From positions 1-36,509 of the forward strand of contig JAIETE010000288.1 of the NCBI GenBank assembly GCA_019745505.1: DNA of 36,509 bases, in the 5' to 3' direction. Each line of letters opens with the position of its first letter. Position 1 is the first letter of the stretch. The position numbers and the translations under genes are program-made. The notes beneath the pieces are model-generated. The model made no database searches and was not told the DNA's origin. It saw nothing but the letters and a program-made list of their open reading frames with translations. Source of the stretch: Candidatus Obscuribacterales bacterium (GTDB taxonomy: Bacteria > Cyanobacteriota > Vampirovibrionia > Obscuribacterales > Obscuribacteraceae). Shown piece by piece: positions 10,759-20,391 of the stretch.

Positions 10759-11784
10759 TTGGCGTTTAATTCTAGAAAGTCGGTCTTCGTGAATTCTCAA
10801 ACAGGAGCTTTAGCCTGGCTCGACCAGTTTGCAGGCTATTTGGAAGTAGAAAGAAATTACTCTTCCAATACGATCAGAGCTTATCTCAATGATCTTCGGC
10901 AATTACTAACAGCAGATGTGAGCGAGTCCAACGCTGCCGCGGCAGTAGTTGAAGCGCGCGAAGCGTCGCCGCAACCCGATGAAAGCAGCTCGACGACTAC
11001 CCAAGGTGGCGACGATATTGAATCGTCCGCTTCTCCTGAAGTAGAAAAGCTAAAAGCTTATATTCGTCAGATGCAGGAGCATTACAGCCGCCCTACAGTG
11101 GCTCGTAAGATCTCCGCCATCCGCAGCTTCTATCGATACCTGCGCCGCGAACATTTGATTGAAGAAGATCCATCCAAAATGGTGCGTGGTCCAAAACTGG
11201 CCAGACGGCTTCCCGCCTGTCTGGACAGAGAAGAAGTCTCCAGACTCCTTCAAGCACCGGATCAGTCTTCTCTCGGTATTCGCGACAGAGCACTCATGGA
11301 AGTTCTCTACGCGACCGGTATGCGCGTAAGCGAACTGTGCAGTTTGCGCGTAAAAGACTGGGATCCGGCGCAAATGGAAATGAGAGTAATCGGCAAAGGC
11401 TCCAAGGAGCGTGTCGTACTTCTCAATCAAAGTGCCGCTCAGTGGCTTACTTCTTACTTGTCCAATCACTGGAGCCGTTTGGCAGGCGGACGCATCGCTC
11501 AACCCGATCATCCGCTTTTCGTAAGCCGTCAAGCTACAAAACTCTCTGCGCGTTCTGTGCATAGAATCGTTCTTAAGTATGCGCGCAAAGCCGGCATCAA
11601 CAAGCCGATTACCCCGCACACCTTGAGACATACATTTGCTACACACTTGCTGGAAGGCGGAGCCGACCTGCGTGTGGTGCAAGATTTGCTGGGACATACG
11701 ACCATCAGCACAACGCAAATTTATACGCATGTGACGATGGATCGCCTTCGCAAAGTCTATATGAACACTCACCCGAGAGCGTAG
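10759..11784 (+). CDS. XerC/XerD-type tyrosine recombinase
   Basis: A site-specific recombinase of the family that resolves chromosome dimers at dif. The N-terminal SAM-like DNA-binding domain (about 15-145) has a low-complexity Ala/Glu/Ser/Thr insertion at about 56-95. The catalytic domain shows R189 (ATGMRVSEL), K213 (IGKGSKER), H287 and R290 (HTLRHTF), H313 (LLGH) and the nucleophile Y322 (IYTHV). The THPRA end is typical of housekeeping XerC/D proteins. The length of 341 exceeds the usual 300 or so because of the insertion. The TTG start at 10759 is uncertain; a GTG at 10789 is an alternative. It stands alone, 110 bases after tRNA-Sec, and ends at a strong terminator. I cannot tell XerC from XerD, and phage-type integrase is less likely. 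Confidence 0.9.
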   Translation: MAFNSRKSVFVNSQTGALAWLDQFAGYLEVERNYSSNTIRAYLNDLRQLLTADVSESNAAAAVVEAREASPQPDESSSTTTQGGDDIESSASPEVEKLKAYIRQMQEHYSRPTVARKISAIRSFYRYLRREHLIEEDPSKMVRGPKLARRLPACLDREEVSRLLQAPDQSSLGIRDRALMEVLYATGMRVSELCSLRVKDWDPAQMEMRVIGKGSKERVVLLNQSAAQWLTSYLSNHWSRLAGGRIAQPDHPLFVSRQATKLSARSVHRIVLKYARKAGINKPITPHTLRHTFATHLLEGGADLRVVQDLLGHTTISTTQIYTHVTMDRLRKVYMNTHPRA

Positions 11785-11797
11785 CTCAAGGGATGGG

Positions 11798-11866
11798 CGT
11801 GGGGCGCATTGCGTAGGGCTCATTTTGTGGGGGCGCGTTGCGTGGGGGCGCGTTGCACGCGCCCAC
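11798..11866. repeat. Degenerate palindromic repeats of the 577-713 family
   Basis: The best copy is at 11842-11866: GGGCGCGT-TGC-ACGCGCCC with an 8-bp stem. It is the reverse-orientation relative of the hairpin near rpoC2, with an A-T pair in the stem replaced by G-C on both arms. Two decayed copies of the left half (near 11805 and 11828) precede it. Confidence 0.65.
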
Positions 11867-11877
11867 TAAAATCCTCT

Positions 11878-11902
11878 AAAGGCGGCTTGCGGGCCGCCTT
11901 TT
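11878..11902 (+). terminator. Rho-independent terminator of the recombinase gene
   Basis: AAAGGCGGC (11878-11886) pairs with GCCGCCTTT (11893-11901) around a 6-base loop, followed by TCTTT. The A/T flanks make it potentially bidirectional. Confidence 0.85.
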
Positions 11903-11936
11903 CTTTACTAAATAAGCTCATTCTTGCCTTCATAGT

Positions 11937-11942
11937 TATAAT
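11937..11942 (+). promoter_or_regulatory. Possible -10 element for the PBP-M48 unit
   Basis: A perfect TATAAT lies 55 bases before the PBP start codon. I see no good -35 at 17 bases upstream, so the call rests on the -10 alone. Confidence 0.35.
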
Positions 11943-11997
11943 TACAGCCAGGAAGAAGTCATCAGTTCATAAACTTCCAAGAATGTGAGGGTCCAAA

Positions 11998-14310
11998 TTG
12001 GCGAGGCGCCGTTCGAAGGCGAAGAGTAACGGGCAAAACAGCTTTGGCCGGTTTGTCGGGAAAAGCACGCGCATTGTTTTCTTTTCTGTGCTTGTTTGTG
12101 GTGCCATTGGTGTCGGCTATTTCGGCGCTTCCCTCTTTCGCCAGTTGCAAGATTTACCGGACATAACCCTGGTTGAGCGATACGAACCGATTGAAGCGAT
12201 TCAAGTGTTCGATATCAACGATCACATGGTGTGCACCGTGGAAGGTGACGAGGACAGACGCGTCATTCCTCTCAACCAGGTCTCCAAGCAAATGCAGCAA
12301 GCCATGCTCGCGGCAGAAGATCACCACTTCTATGAGCACCACGGCGTCAATTACATGTCCATCATTCGCGCCTCTCTGGTCAACGTCCAGGCCGGCCGCG
12401 TGAAAGAAGGGGGCTCTACGATCACGCAGCAGCTGGTCAAGAATCTCTTCTTTACGGAAGGCATGCGCACCTTCGACAGAAAGATCAAAGAAGCTTATTT
12501 GGCCAATTCTCTGGAAAGCAAATACCCGAAAGAGCGCATTCTGGAGATGTATCTCAACCAGGTCTATTTCGGCAACAACGCATACGGCATCGAGCGCGCC
12601 GCTTCGCGCTATTTCGATCGCACTGCCGCCAGTTTGTCTCTGGCTCAATCGGCATTCCTGGCGGGTCTGGTCAAGGCGCCCTCTGAATTGGGTTCGAAAG
12701 AGCATCGTCAGGAAGCCTTTGAAAGACAAAGAGAAATCATCGACAAAATGGCCGAATACGGCTATATCACAGAATCTCAAGCAAAGGCAGCAAAAGCGGA
12801 GAAGCTTAGTTTCAAGCGTGGCATCAGCCCCTTGCAAAAGTACCCTTATTACATTGCGCAAGTTCTTGAAATTCTGCGAACCGAATTCAGCCAGGCCGAG
12901 ATGCGCAAACAAGGTCTTCGCGTTTACACCAACCTCGATCCAAAAGCCCAAGACATAGCGGAGAAGACGCTCAACGAGCAAATCAAGAAAGCACCAAAAG
13001 GTGTATCGCAGGCTGCTCTCGTTTCGATAAGAGTTCGTGACGGCGCGGTTGTAACGATGGTGGGCGGCGTCGGGAATTTCTGGAAAAACCAATTCAACCG
13101 GGCCACCAATCCACACACGGCCGGTTCGTCATTCAAGCCTTTCGTCTATCTCACGGCGTTCATAAAAGGCGTCTGCAACCCGGATTCGATAATCGACGAT
13201 TCACCACTGGTGGTGAAACAGCCGTGGGGGCTTCCGGACTATGCGCCGAAAAACTTCGACCACAAATTCATGGGCCGAATTCAGGTGCGCAAAGCGCTTG
13301 CGTTGTCGAGAAACGTGCCGGCAGTCAAAATTGCCAGAGAAGCAGGAATGGAGAGCATTGTAGAAACAGCTCGCCTGGCCGGCGTCACCTCCAAGCTCGA
13401 TCCCAACCTCTCGCTTGCCTTGGGCAGCTCAGCCGTTTCTCCTCTCGATATGGCCGCTGCTTATTCGACATTTGTCCGGGGCGGAGTTTCTATCAAGCCG
13501 CAAATGCTGCGGCGCATCGAGAACAATCGGGGGCAAGTCATTCAGGTTTTCGAAGGAAAGTACGACAAAGTATTCAATATGCAGCCCGTTGCCAAGCTTG
13601 TCGATGTTTTGCAGGATGTTGTTAAGTACGGCACCGGAACTGGTGCGAAGTTGGATGACCGCCCTGTCGGTGGAAAGACAGGAACAGCAGACGAAGGAAA
13701 GGACATCTGGTTTATCGGATTCACCCCCGACCTTGTGACGGCTGTCTGGGGCGGCAATGACGAGAACAAACCGATCGCCGGTCACAACGTCACGGGCGGT
13801 GTGGTCATGGCAAGAATCTGGAAGGAGTACATGAAGGCGTACTATGTTGCCATTCCTACTCCGTCGGGAACATTGATCACTCCGTCGCCGGAAGAGAAGG
13901 AAGAGAAGGATACCGATTCCAAACTTGCCAAAGATGGCGACAGCACTCCATTGTTATTGCCTGGTCTAAAGCTTGGTTCTGACGAACCGAAAGCAGCTTC
14001 TGATACTCCCGTCGCCAAACCTGTCGATGCGGCAACGGAACGAACGAAAGTCGATTCGCCCGCGCTAGCACCGGCTTCGACCCCTGCGACAGCGCCGATT
14101 GCAGCGCCGACACCCGAGCCGGTCAAGGAAGCTCCAGTCCCTGCTCCTGAGCCCACTGTCGCACCGGCACCCGCTCCGGCACCTGCTCCGGCTTCATCAA
14201 CCAGCAATACTTCTACCTTCGTCGCGCCCGCCACTCCGGCGTCGCGCTCCAAATACTCGCCTTATGACCAAAAGCCGGCATTTGCACCTGGTCCAGCGGA
14301 GACTCGATAA
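11998..14310 (+). CDS. Class A penicillin-binding protein (PBP1a-type)
   Basis: A bifunctional peptidoglycan synthase anchored in the inner membrane. A basic N-terminus is followed by a membrane anchor (about 26-48). The GT51 glycosyltransferase domain has catalytic E107 in AAEDHHFYEHHG and the KEGGSTITQQLVKN motif (136-149). The transpeptidase domain has SxxK at S377-K380, SRN at 437-439 and KTG at 560-562. The last 150 or so residues are a Pro/Ala/Glu-rich, probably disordered periplasmic tail. The start is TTG at 11998, supported by GAGGG seven bases upstream. The M48 protease gene follows 51 bases later, so the two may be co-transcribed. Expected to be a beta-lactam target. Confidence 0.95.
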   Translation: MARRRSKAKSNGQNSFGRFVGKSTRIVFFSVLVCGAIGVGYFGASLFRQLQDLPDITLVERYEPIEAIQVFDINDHMVCTVEGDEDRRVIPLNQVSKQMQQAMLAAEDHHFYEHHGVNYMSIIRASLVNVQAGRVKEGGSTITQQLVKNLFFTEGMRTFDRKIKEAYLANSLESKYPKERILEMYLNQVYFGNNAYGIERAASRYFDRTAASLSLAQSAFLAGLVKAPSELGSKEHRQEAFERQREIIDKMAEYGYITESQAKAAKAEKLSFKRGISPLQKYPYYIAQVLEILRTEFSQAEMRKQGLRVYTNLDPKAQDIAEKTLNEQIKKAPKGVSQAALVSIRVRDGAVVTMVGGVGNFWKNQFNRATNPHTAGSSFKPFVYLTAFIKGVCNPDSIIDDSPLVVKQPWGLPDYAPKNFDHKFMGRIQVRKALALSRNVPAVKIAREAGMESIVETARLAGVTSKLDPNLSLALGSSAVSPLDMAAAYSTFVRGGVSIKPQMLRRIENNRGQVIQVFEGKYDKVFNMQPVAKLVDVLQDVVKYGTGTGAKLDDRPVGGKTGTADEGKDIWFIGFTPDLVTAVWGGNDENKPIAGHNVTGGVVMARIWKEYMKAYYVAIPTPSGTLITPSPEEKEEKDTDSKLAKDGDSTPLLLPGLKLGSDEPKAASDTPVAKPVDAATERTKVDSPALAPASTPATAPIAAPTPEPVKEAPVPAPEPTVAPAPAPAPAPASSTSNTSTFVAPATPASRSKYSPYDQKPAFAPGPAETR

Positions 14311-14361
14311 AGTGTCGACCGCATTTCCGGTCTCGTCCCAAATGAAATTGCGGTGTAAACT

Positions 14362-15504
14362 TTGAGCTTGAACATTGCGGAATTGACCCAGTCAAGCCAG
14401 GCAATGAAAGACTATACGATGCTGCAAATCGTCGGTGTAGTGATTGCTTCGCTGTGGCAGATCGGCCTGTCGTATGTGTTTTTGCAGAGCGGAATGGCCG
14501 GACATCTGGCGCGTCTTGTCGAGAAAGACAGCCAGATGCAATTTCTCAGAGCGGCAACCTATTTCTTGTTTTTCTTCGTCTATTTGTTTGTCTTGTCTTT
14601 GCCCGTCAAGGTTTTACTCGAATACTGCCCAGATAAAGCTTATGACCTCTCTGCCAACACATCCTTCTCTTTCATAGTCAAAAAGTGTTTGGACTTTGTC
14701 GTCACTTTGATAACCATGATCCCGATCTTCGCTCTGTCCATGGAGTTCACTAAGCGATTTCCCCGGCACTGGGGTTATTGCACCGGCATCATGCTGGCTG
14801 TTTCGTCTGCCTTCCAAATGGTCTTACTGCCTGCCGTCCTGGAGGATAACAGCGCGTATTTGAAACCATTGAACAAGCCTGATGTGCAGATGCGTGTCGA
14901 TGCAATCTTCAAGAAAGCCGGGCTGGATGGCGCGAAAGTCCTGGTGGAAAATGTGACCGAAACCAAGAAATTGAACGCTTACGCCACAGGCGCAGGACCA
15001 ACATCTCGCTTCATTCTTTATGAATCAGTGGTCAACAAATTGAGTGCCGACGAAATTGAGTCCATGATTGCTCACGAAATTTCTCACATCAAGCTCAATC
15101 ATTTGATGCTCAACGTCTGCTTTACCTGTGCTTTCCTCTTTCTGGCACCGGTGGCGGCTCAATACTTTGCACCGTTGGTGATACCGCACCTGCCCGAGAA
15201 GTGGGGCATAAAGACGGTTGCTGACATGCCGGTTATTGCTCTGACCGTCCTGGTTGTCCTGACCGGCAACTTTATTACGCTGCCGGCACAAAACTATTTT
15301 TCAAGGCAGTTCGAACGTCAGGCGGACGCGCAGGCACTGGCGCTTACGGGAAATCCGGAAGCTTTCGCTCGCCAATTGTCCGATTTTGCGCGGGCCAATT
15401 TAGACGACATGGATCCACCGCTTTGGGCAGTGCTGACACTCTATTCTCATCCCTCGGTTAAAGAACGCATCGAAACTGCGCTCCGCTCTCAATCCGGTCA
15501 ATAG
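14362..15504 (+). CDS. M48 family membrane zinc metalloprotease (Ste24/HtpX-like)
   Basis: An integral-membrane zinc protease of 380 residues. There are hydrophobic segments at about 20-43, 63-86, 110-128 and 138-158. The zinc-binding HEISH motif is at 238-242 and the third ligand is probably E318 in FERQADA. Further hydrophobic segments lie at about 250-275 and 288-308. The long multi-pass N-terminal half resembles the CAAX-protease (Ste24) type more than short HtpX. Likely role is quality control or processing of membrane proteins (inference from family). The TTG start at 14362 is uncertain and ATG at 14404 is an alternative; neither has a strong ribosome site. The context with a PBP suggests an envelope role. 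Confidence 0.88.
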   Translation: MSLNIAELTQSSQAMKDYTMLQIVGVVIASLWQIGLSYVFLQSGMAGHLARLVEKDSQMQFLRAATYFLFFFVYLFVLSLPVKVLLEYCPDKAYDLSANTSFSFIVKKCLDFVVTLITMIPIFALSMEFTKRFPRHWGYCTGIMLAVSSAFQMVLLPAVLEDNSAYLKPLNKPDVQMRVDAIFKKAGLDGAKVLVENVTETKKLNAYATGAGPTSRFILYESVVNKLSADEIESMIAHEISHIKLNHLMLNVCFTCAFLFLAPVAAQYFAPLVIPHLPEKWGIKTVADMPVIALTVLVVLTGNFITLPAQNYFSRQFERQADAQALALTGNPEAFARQLSDFARANLDDMDPPLWAVLTLYSHPSVKERIETALRSQSGQ

Positions 15505-15539
15505 TTCTGAATTTCTCTGCTGCAGCAAAGCGAGTTTTA

Positions 15540-15568
15540 GGCTGCATGCACTTGAAAACTTTGCAGCC
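15540..15568. other. Stem-loop between convergent M48 and small membrane genes
   Basis: GGCTGCA (15540-15546) pairs with TGCAGCC (15562-15568) in the spacer between two convergent stops. Only short T/A tracts flank it, so it is a weak bidirectional terminator candidate. Confidence 0.35.
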
Positions 15569-15570
15569 TT

Positions 15571-15801
15571 CTAACGCAAGACCGCGACCATATAGATGTA
15601 GAAGACAACTACCGAAAGAAGCCATAAGATGCCCAAAACCTTATAAAAGGTATCTGAGGCCTCCAATGCCCTGTTTTTTCGGCGCGGATTGTAGCATTCC
15701 GGATGCAGCCCCGCGGTTTGCCAACGCGCAAGGGGCTTGGTTGGAGATTTGTCTAGTCTGGCTTGCACGGCGAAGCCGGAGCCCGTAAGAGATGCTGGCA
15801 T
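15571..15801 (-). CDS. Small membrane protein with a C-terminal membrane segment
   Basis: A 76-residue protein of unknown function. The N-terminal two thirds is polar and carries a basic patch (NPRRKNR). The last 25 or so residues (YKVLGILWLLSVVVFYIYMV and a short end) form one membrane segment, so it may be tail-anchored. The ATG at 15801 is preceded by AAAGGA at good spacing; a TTG 36 bases upstream is the alternative. It is transcribed divergently from the nucleoside transporter and convergently to the M48 gene. The 15802-15962 spacer has TAATAT and a small palindrome AACAATTGTT (15879-15888), but no complete promoter that I trust. Confidence 0.5.
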   Translation of the reverse strand: MPASLTGSGFAVQARLDKSPTKPLARWQTAGLHPECYNPRRKNRALEASDTFYKVLGILWLLSVVVFYIYMVAVLR

Positions 15802-15989
15802 GGTCCTTTGTCCGTTAGGTGATGATTCTATTGTCAACCTCGATTTTGAAACTTTCGTGAGAGCCGAAACTGGACGCTAACAATTGTTGCGATGCTGACA
15901 TAATATGGGCGGAAACCCGAAGCCTACTTTAGTCGAGCCTATTTTTTACCTCCCTCCAGGACTTGTCCGTCAGCCAAGGAAATAGAACA

Positions 15990-17276
15990 TTGGAGAAATT
16001 CACAGGTTTGCTTGGCGTGGTGACCATTTTCGGCATCGCATTCCTGATGAGCAACAACAAGAAGAAGCTCAACTACAGGCTGATCGGCAGTGGTTTTCTT
16101 TTGCAGATTCTGCTCGCTGTTTTCGTACTCAAAGTCGATTTTGGACGGCAATTGTTTGCTGCCATAGGCGACGGCATTACAGCGCTATTGCACTGTTCCG
16201 ATAAAGGAGCCGAATTCGTTTTCGGACCGCTGGTGGCAAAAGAGGTGACCGATCGAGTATTCGGCCCGGGCTCGATGATTTTCGCCTTCAAAGTCGTGCC
16301 GACAATCATCTTCGTTTCCAGCCTGGTGAGCATTTCTTATTACCTCGGTATTATGCAGAAAGTAGTCCAGGTAGTTGCACGGGTGGTGTCACTGATCATG
16401 GGAGCCAGCGGTGCAGAGGCCCTCTCCAATGCTGCCAGTGTGTTTGTCGGACAGGTAGAAGCTCAGCTTCTCATCCGCCCTTATGTCGCATCGATGACCA
16501 TGTCCGAATTGCTTGCCTCGATGACCGGATCAATGGCTTGTGTTGCCGGTGGAGTGCTGGCCGTATATATCGGCATGGGCATCAAAGCGCAATATTTGCT
16601 GACCGCCAGCATCATGGCTGCTCCTGGCGGTTTGGTCATCTCCAAAATCGTCTGGCCCGAAACCGAAGAGTCGAAAACGAAAGGCAAAGTGCAAATCGAA
16701 GTTCAGAAAACAAACGCCAACGTAATCGATGCTGCCGCGCATGGAGCGTCTGATGGACTGCGAATTGGTCTGAATGTCGTGGCAATGCTGCTGGCTTTTA
16801 TCGCCTTGATTTATCTGGGAGATATCTGCGTAGGTTTCGTCGGGCGTGGTCTGACCGCTCTGGGGCTGAGCGGTGCGTCTATAGGTGTGGACCTCGCCAA
16901 GCTGACGCTGAAAGATTTGTTCGGATTGTTCTTTGCTCCTATAGCTTGGCTGCTCGGAGTTCCTTGGTCGGATGCGCCGACTGTAGGCAAGCTAATGGGT
17001 GAGAAGATGGCAATCAACGAGTTTGTCGCATACATGGACATGTCGAATCTGTTGAAAGATCCTCAGACCAATCACATCGGTCCACAGGCTGAAACGATAG
17101 CCACTTTCGCCCTATGCGGATTTGCGAATTTGAGTTCAATCGCCATGCAAATCGGCGGCATCGGTGAGATTGCGCCCAGCCGTCGAGCAGACCTCGCCCG
17201 CCTGGGGGTGAAAGCCTTGATATGCGGCACCATGGCCAGCTATCTTTCGGCTGCCTTGGCGGGGCTTTTGACCTGA
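15990..17276 (+). CDS. CNT-family concentrative nucleoside transporter (NupC-like)
   Basis: A multi-pass inner-membrane symporter importing nucleosides with sodium or protons. Family marks are the opening LLGVVTIFGIAFLMSNNKKK, the gate-domain segment with EALSNAASVFVGQVEAQLLI, the PGGL turn, and the signature GEKMAINEFVAY. The C-terminal FALCGFANLSSIAMQIGGIG is the conserved last core helix region. The TTG at 15990 fits the usual family N-terminus and has AAGGA nine bases upstream; a TTG at 15963 would add nine residues. Length (about 428) is normal for bacterial CNT proteins. cstA follows on the same strand after about 150 bases, so both may serve carbon and nitrogen scavenging. Confidence 0.93.
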   Translation: MEKFTGLLGVVTIFGIAFLMSNNKKKLNYRLIGSGFLLQILLAVFVLKVDFGRQLFAAIGDGITALLHCSDKGAEFVFGPLVAKEVTDRVFGPGSMIFAFKVVPTIIFVSSLVSISYYLGIMQKVVQVVARVVSLIMGASGAEALSNAASVFVGQVEAQLLIRPYVASMTMSELLASMTGSMACVAGGVLAVYIGMGIKAQYLLTASIMAAPGGLVISKIVWPETEESKTKGKVQIEVQKTNANVIDAAAHGASDGLRIGLNVVAMLLAFIALIYLGDICVGFVGRGLTALGLSGASIGVDLAKLTLKDLFGLFFAPIAWLLGVPWSDAPTVGKLMGEKMAINEFVAYMDMSNLLKDPQTNHIGPQAETIATFALCGFANLSSIAMQIGGIGEIAPSRRADLARLGVKALICGTMASYLSAALAGLLT

Positions 17277-17423
17277 TCTGCCGGCCTTTGCGGAGATATG
17301 TTCTGTTTTCGCTCCGGACGTATCAGCTAAGTAAAGTTCAATCAGTGAAAAAACCGTTCAGGTAATGCCGGCGCAAGTCTGTAAATATGTCCTTTGGCGC
17401 CGGAATTTCAGGGGAAACCTCAA

Positions 17424-19556
17424 GTGAGAAGGGTGATGTCAATTGTTGTTTGGACGGTAATCAGCCTTATCGGCGCCGGCTCTCTTGGGATAATCGCGCT
17501 TTCGCATGGAGAGAAGGTCAACGCTGTCTTTCTCATATCGGCGGCTGTTTGCACGTTCGCGGTTGCTTATCGCTTCTACAGCAAATTCATTGCTGAGAAG
17601 GTTTTCGCCCTCAACCAAGACGCTGTTACCCCGGCCATCTCTATGGACGATGGTAAGGATTATGTTCCTACTCACAAGTGGGTTCTATTTGGGCACCACT
17701 TTGCCGCGATTGCCGGTGCCGGACCTCTGGTCGGACCGATTTTGGCTGCCCAATTCGGCTATTTGCCCGGCACAATCTGGCTGATTGTCGGTGCTGTACT
17801 TGCTGGTGCGGTGCAGGATTTTGTCATATTGTGCGCTTCCATGCGTCGCAAGGGCAAGTCGCTCGGGCAGATGGCGAAAGAGGAAATCAGCCCTCTGGCT
17901 GGGATTGTGGCATTGACTGCCATTCTGCTTATTATGATGATTTTGATGGCGGTACTGGCGCTCGTCATCGTCAATGCATTAAAGGGCAGTCCGTGGGGGG
18001 CATTTACTCTTTTGATGACCATTCCGATCGCAATGATCGTTGGTGTCTATATGCGCTTCCTTCGCCCTGAGAAAATTCTCGAGGGCTCTTTGATCGGCGT
18101 TGCCCTAACTGTTCTTGCTGTTGTCGCGGGTAAGCATGTCGCCGGTGATCCGACGCTCGCTCAATACTTCACTTTGAAAGGAACAGACCTGTCGCTGTAC
18201 ATCATGGGCTACGGTTTCTTTGCTTCCGTTCTGCCGGTGTGGGTTTTGCTCGCTCCTCGCGACTATTTGTCGGCGTTTTTGAAAATCGGAATCATCCTTC
18301 TTCTGGCGGCCGGTATTTTAGTCTTGCATCCTGATCTTGAGATGCCTGCTTTGACGAAATTTGCCAACGGTCAAGGTCCGCTTTTCTACGGAAATATTTT
18401 TCCATTTTGCTTTATTACCATCGCTTGCGGTGCTGTGAGTGGTTTTCATTCACTGGTGTCGTCCGGCACTACGCCCAAGATGATCGCGAAAGAACCGCAT
18501 GCAAGACCGATTGGATATGCCAGCATGTTGTGTGAGTCGAGCGTCGCCATAATGGCGATAATCGCAGCTTGCGTGCTTGCCCCCGGTACTTATTTTGCGA
18601 TTAACAGTCCTAAAGGTGTCGTCGGTCAGGATGTCGTGCAGGCTGCCGCTACAATCACTTCCTGGGGCTACGAAGTGACGCCGCAAACAATGGAGACTCT
18701 GGCGAAAGATGTCGGAGAGGAGAGTCTCATGGGCCGCACTGGGGGCGGACCGACTCTGGCTGTCGGCATGGCTCACATTTTTTCGAAAGCTGTCTCCTCG
18801 GTTTCCGGCTCCGGCACGCTTGATGTTTCGTTCTGGTATCACTTCGCCATTATGTTCGAGGCGTTGTTTATTCTCACTTGTCTTGATGCCGGCACCCGTG
18901 TTGGGCGGTTCTTGCTGCAGGACTTCCTTGGCCTTTTGTGGAAACCTCTAGGGCGAACGAGCTGGTATCCATCAGTGATATTGAGTTCCGCCCTGGTGGT
19001 CGGAGGATGGGGATATTTTCTCTATCAAGGCGTAATCGATCCGCTCGGCGGCATCAATAGTTTGTGGCCGCTGTTCGGTATTGCCAACCAGCTGCTGGCT
19101 GTCGTGGCACTTGTCGTCGGCACCACCGTCATCATCAAGATGGGGAAACCAAAGTACAGCTTTGTCACAGTCGTGCCTCTCGTGTGGCTTCTGTTTGTGA
19201 CATTTACCGCCGGCTATCTTAAGATCTTCAGTCCTGAGCCAAAGCTCGGTTTTCTTGCCCATGCGCAAATGTTGAAGGACAAGGTGGCTCAGGGCAATTT
19301 GCCACCGGCAGAGGTGCATACGCAAAATGTTCTCATTTTCAACGATTATCTTGATGCCACCATGGGCGGAGTCTTTCTTCTTTTGGTTTTGATAATCGTA
19401 ATTGAGGCTTTGAGAAGCTGGTTCGGCAATCGCCAAGCTAGTCCCGTGTCCACTGGTCCCGATGAAATTACCGGACAGACAAATATTGACGGAGCGGTAG
19501 CATTCAGCGGACTTCCTGATATACCTCCAGATGCTCCCCCTATGCGCTGCTGCTAG
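17424..19556 (+). CDS. cstA: Carbon starvation protein CstA (pyruvate/peptide transporter family)
   Basis: A large multi-pass membrane protein (about 710 residues) of the CstA/BtsT family, which imports pyruvate or peptides during nutrient limitation. The family blocks are [17 protein letters not shown], an early [16 protein letters not shown] segment and [20 protein letters not shown] place the start at GTG 17424, which has AGGGG nine bases upstream. A TTG at 17394 and an ATG at 17436 are alternatives. The C-terminus ends with a short Pro-rich, Cys-Cys tail. The next gene starts 10 bases after its stop, so the two are probably one transcript. The substrate cannot be read from sequence. Confidence 0.93.
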   Translation: MRRVMSIVVWTVISLIGAGSLGIIALSHGEKVNAVFLISAAVCTFAVAYRFYSKFIAEKVFALNQDAVTPAISMDDGKDYVPTHKWVLFGHHFAAIAGAGPLVGPILAAQFGYLPGTIWLIVGAVLAGAVQDFVILCASMRRKGKSLGQMAKEEISPLAGIVALTAILLIMMILMAVLALVIVNALKGSPWGAFTLLMTIPIAMIVGVYMRFLRPEKILEGSLIGVALTVLAVVAGKHVAGDPTLAQYFTLKGTDLSLYIMGYGFFASVLPVWVLLAPRDYLSAFLKIGIILLLAAGILVLHPDLEMPALTKFANGQGPLFYGNIFPFCFITIACGAVSGFHSLVSSGTTPKMIAKEPHARPIGYASMLCESSVAIMAIIAACVLAPGTYFAINSPKGVVGQDVVQAAATITSWGYEVTPQTMETLAKDVGEESLMGRTGGGPTLAVGMAHIFSKAVSSVSGSGTLDVSFWYHFAIMFEALFILTCLDAGTRVGRFLLQDFLGLLWKPLGRTSWYPSVILSSALVVGGWGYFLYQGVIDPLGGINSLWPLFGIANQLLAVVALVVGTTVIIKMGKPKYSFVTVVPLVWLLFVTFTAGYLKIFSPEPKLGFLAHAQMLKDKVAQGNLPPAEVHTQNVLIFNDYLDATMGGVFLLLVLIIVIEALRSWFGNRQASPVSTGPDEITGQTNIDGAVAFSGLPDIPPDAPPMRCC

Positions 19557-19566
19557 AATTGAAACC

Positions 19567-20391
19567 ATGATCCCGGAACTCAAAGAATTAGTCGAAAACG
19601 AATTGAACTCTGGAGAGCAACTTCTCTGGTGCGGGCAGCCTGACGCCGACAAATTCATTTCTTCGATCGTTCCGGCTTCTGTTGTCTGGCTCTCCGGCTT
19701 GTTTCTCTTCTGCGTGGGTGTGATGGGACAAGCCGGCGACCGTCAGGGCAGTGTTCTGCCCGGGTTGATCGGACTGCTTGTGCTGGTCGCATTGATAGGT
19801 GTTCTCGAAATCATTTTCGTGCCGCTGCGAGCCCGACAGACAGTGTATGCGCTTACCGATCGCAGAGCATTCATACTTACGATTCGCAGCCGATTCACCC
19901 ATGATGAATCCGGCCGCACGCACCTCTACGGAAAAAATCTGATCAGTGAGCAGAAAAATACACCCGGCCAGTTTTATTTGTCCAATCTGCCGGCCCAGTT
20001 GATCTTTGCTTTTCTTGCCGTTGACGTTGCAATTTCCATTGTTCGCAGATTCGATATTTTTGTCGCCCTCGGTTTTCTTTTCGTCGTCGCCGGATGGATT
20101 TTGCACTGGTATCAAGACTTGCGTCTGCCACTGGCAAAATTTCGCGACACTCCCAAAATTACCTACAGCGTCAGCGACCTTATCATTTCGATAGAAGACG
20201 TTCCTTATTCTGAGATTTCGTCGACTTCGATCAGAAAGGCTAAAGGCGATCGCGCCGACATTTTTCTCATGTCGAATTCTAGAGGTGTTCTGAGAATGAA
20301 GTGCACCACCGACGTCACGAAGGCGCTGGAAGTGTTTAATAAGCACTATCCACAGAAAAGTGTCAGTGATAGCTCTGAATCAGCCGGCTAA
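19567..20391 (+). CDS. Membrane protein with PH-like (bPH2/YdbS-type) C-terminus
   Basis: A 274-residue protein with an N-terminal stretch beginning LKELVENELNSGEQLLWCGQPD, a pattern common in bacterial PH-domain membrane proteins. Membrane segments lie at about 35-55, 65-88, 145-160 and 165-180. It also has VYALTDRRAFIL, another hallmark, and a beta-rich C-terminus with YSEISSTSIRKAKG and ADIFLMSN. Function is unknown. The ATG at 19567 follows cstA by 10 bases, with a weak ribosome site, suggesting translational coupling. Its 3' end overlaps the convergent thioredoxin gene by 29 bases. Confidence 0.75.
   Translation: MIPELKELVENELNSGEQLLWCGQPDADKFISSIVPASVVWLSGLFLFCVGVMGQAGDRQGSVLPGLIGLLVLVALIGVLEIIFVPLRARQTVYALTDRRAFILTIRSRFTHDESGRTHLYGKNLISEQKNTPGQFYLSNLPAQLIFAFLAVDVAISIVRRFDIFVALGFLFVVAGWILHWYQDLRLPLAKFRDTPKITYSVSDLIISIEDVPYSEISSTSIRKAKGDRADIFLMSNSRGVLRMKCTTDVTKALEVFNKHYPQKSVSDSSESAG

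Noticed and set aside
10554-11784. Genomic island inserted at tRNA-Sec
   Set aside because: The recombinase looks like housekeeping XerC/D, no repeat of the tRNA 3' end was seen downstream, and the next genes are ordinary.
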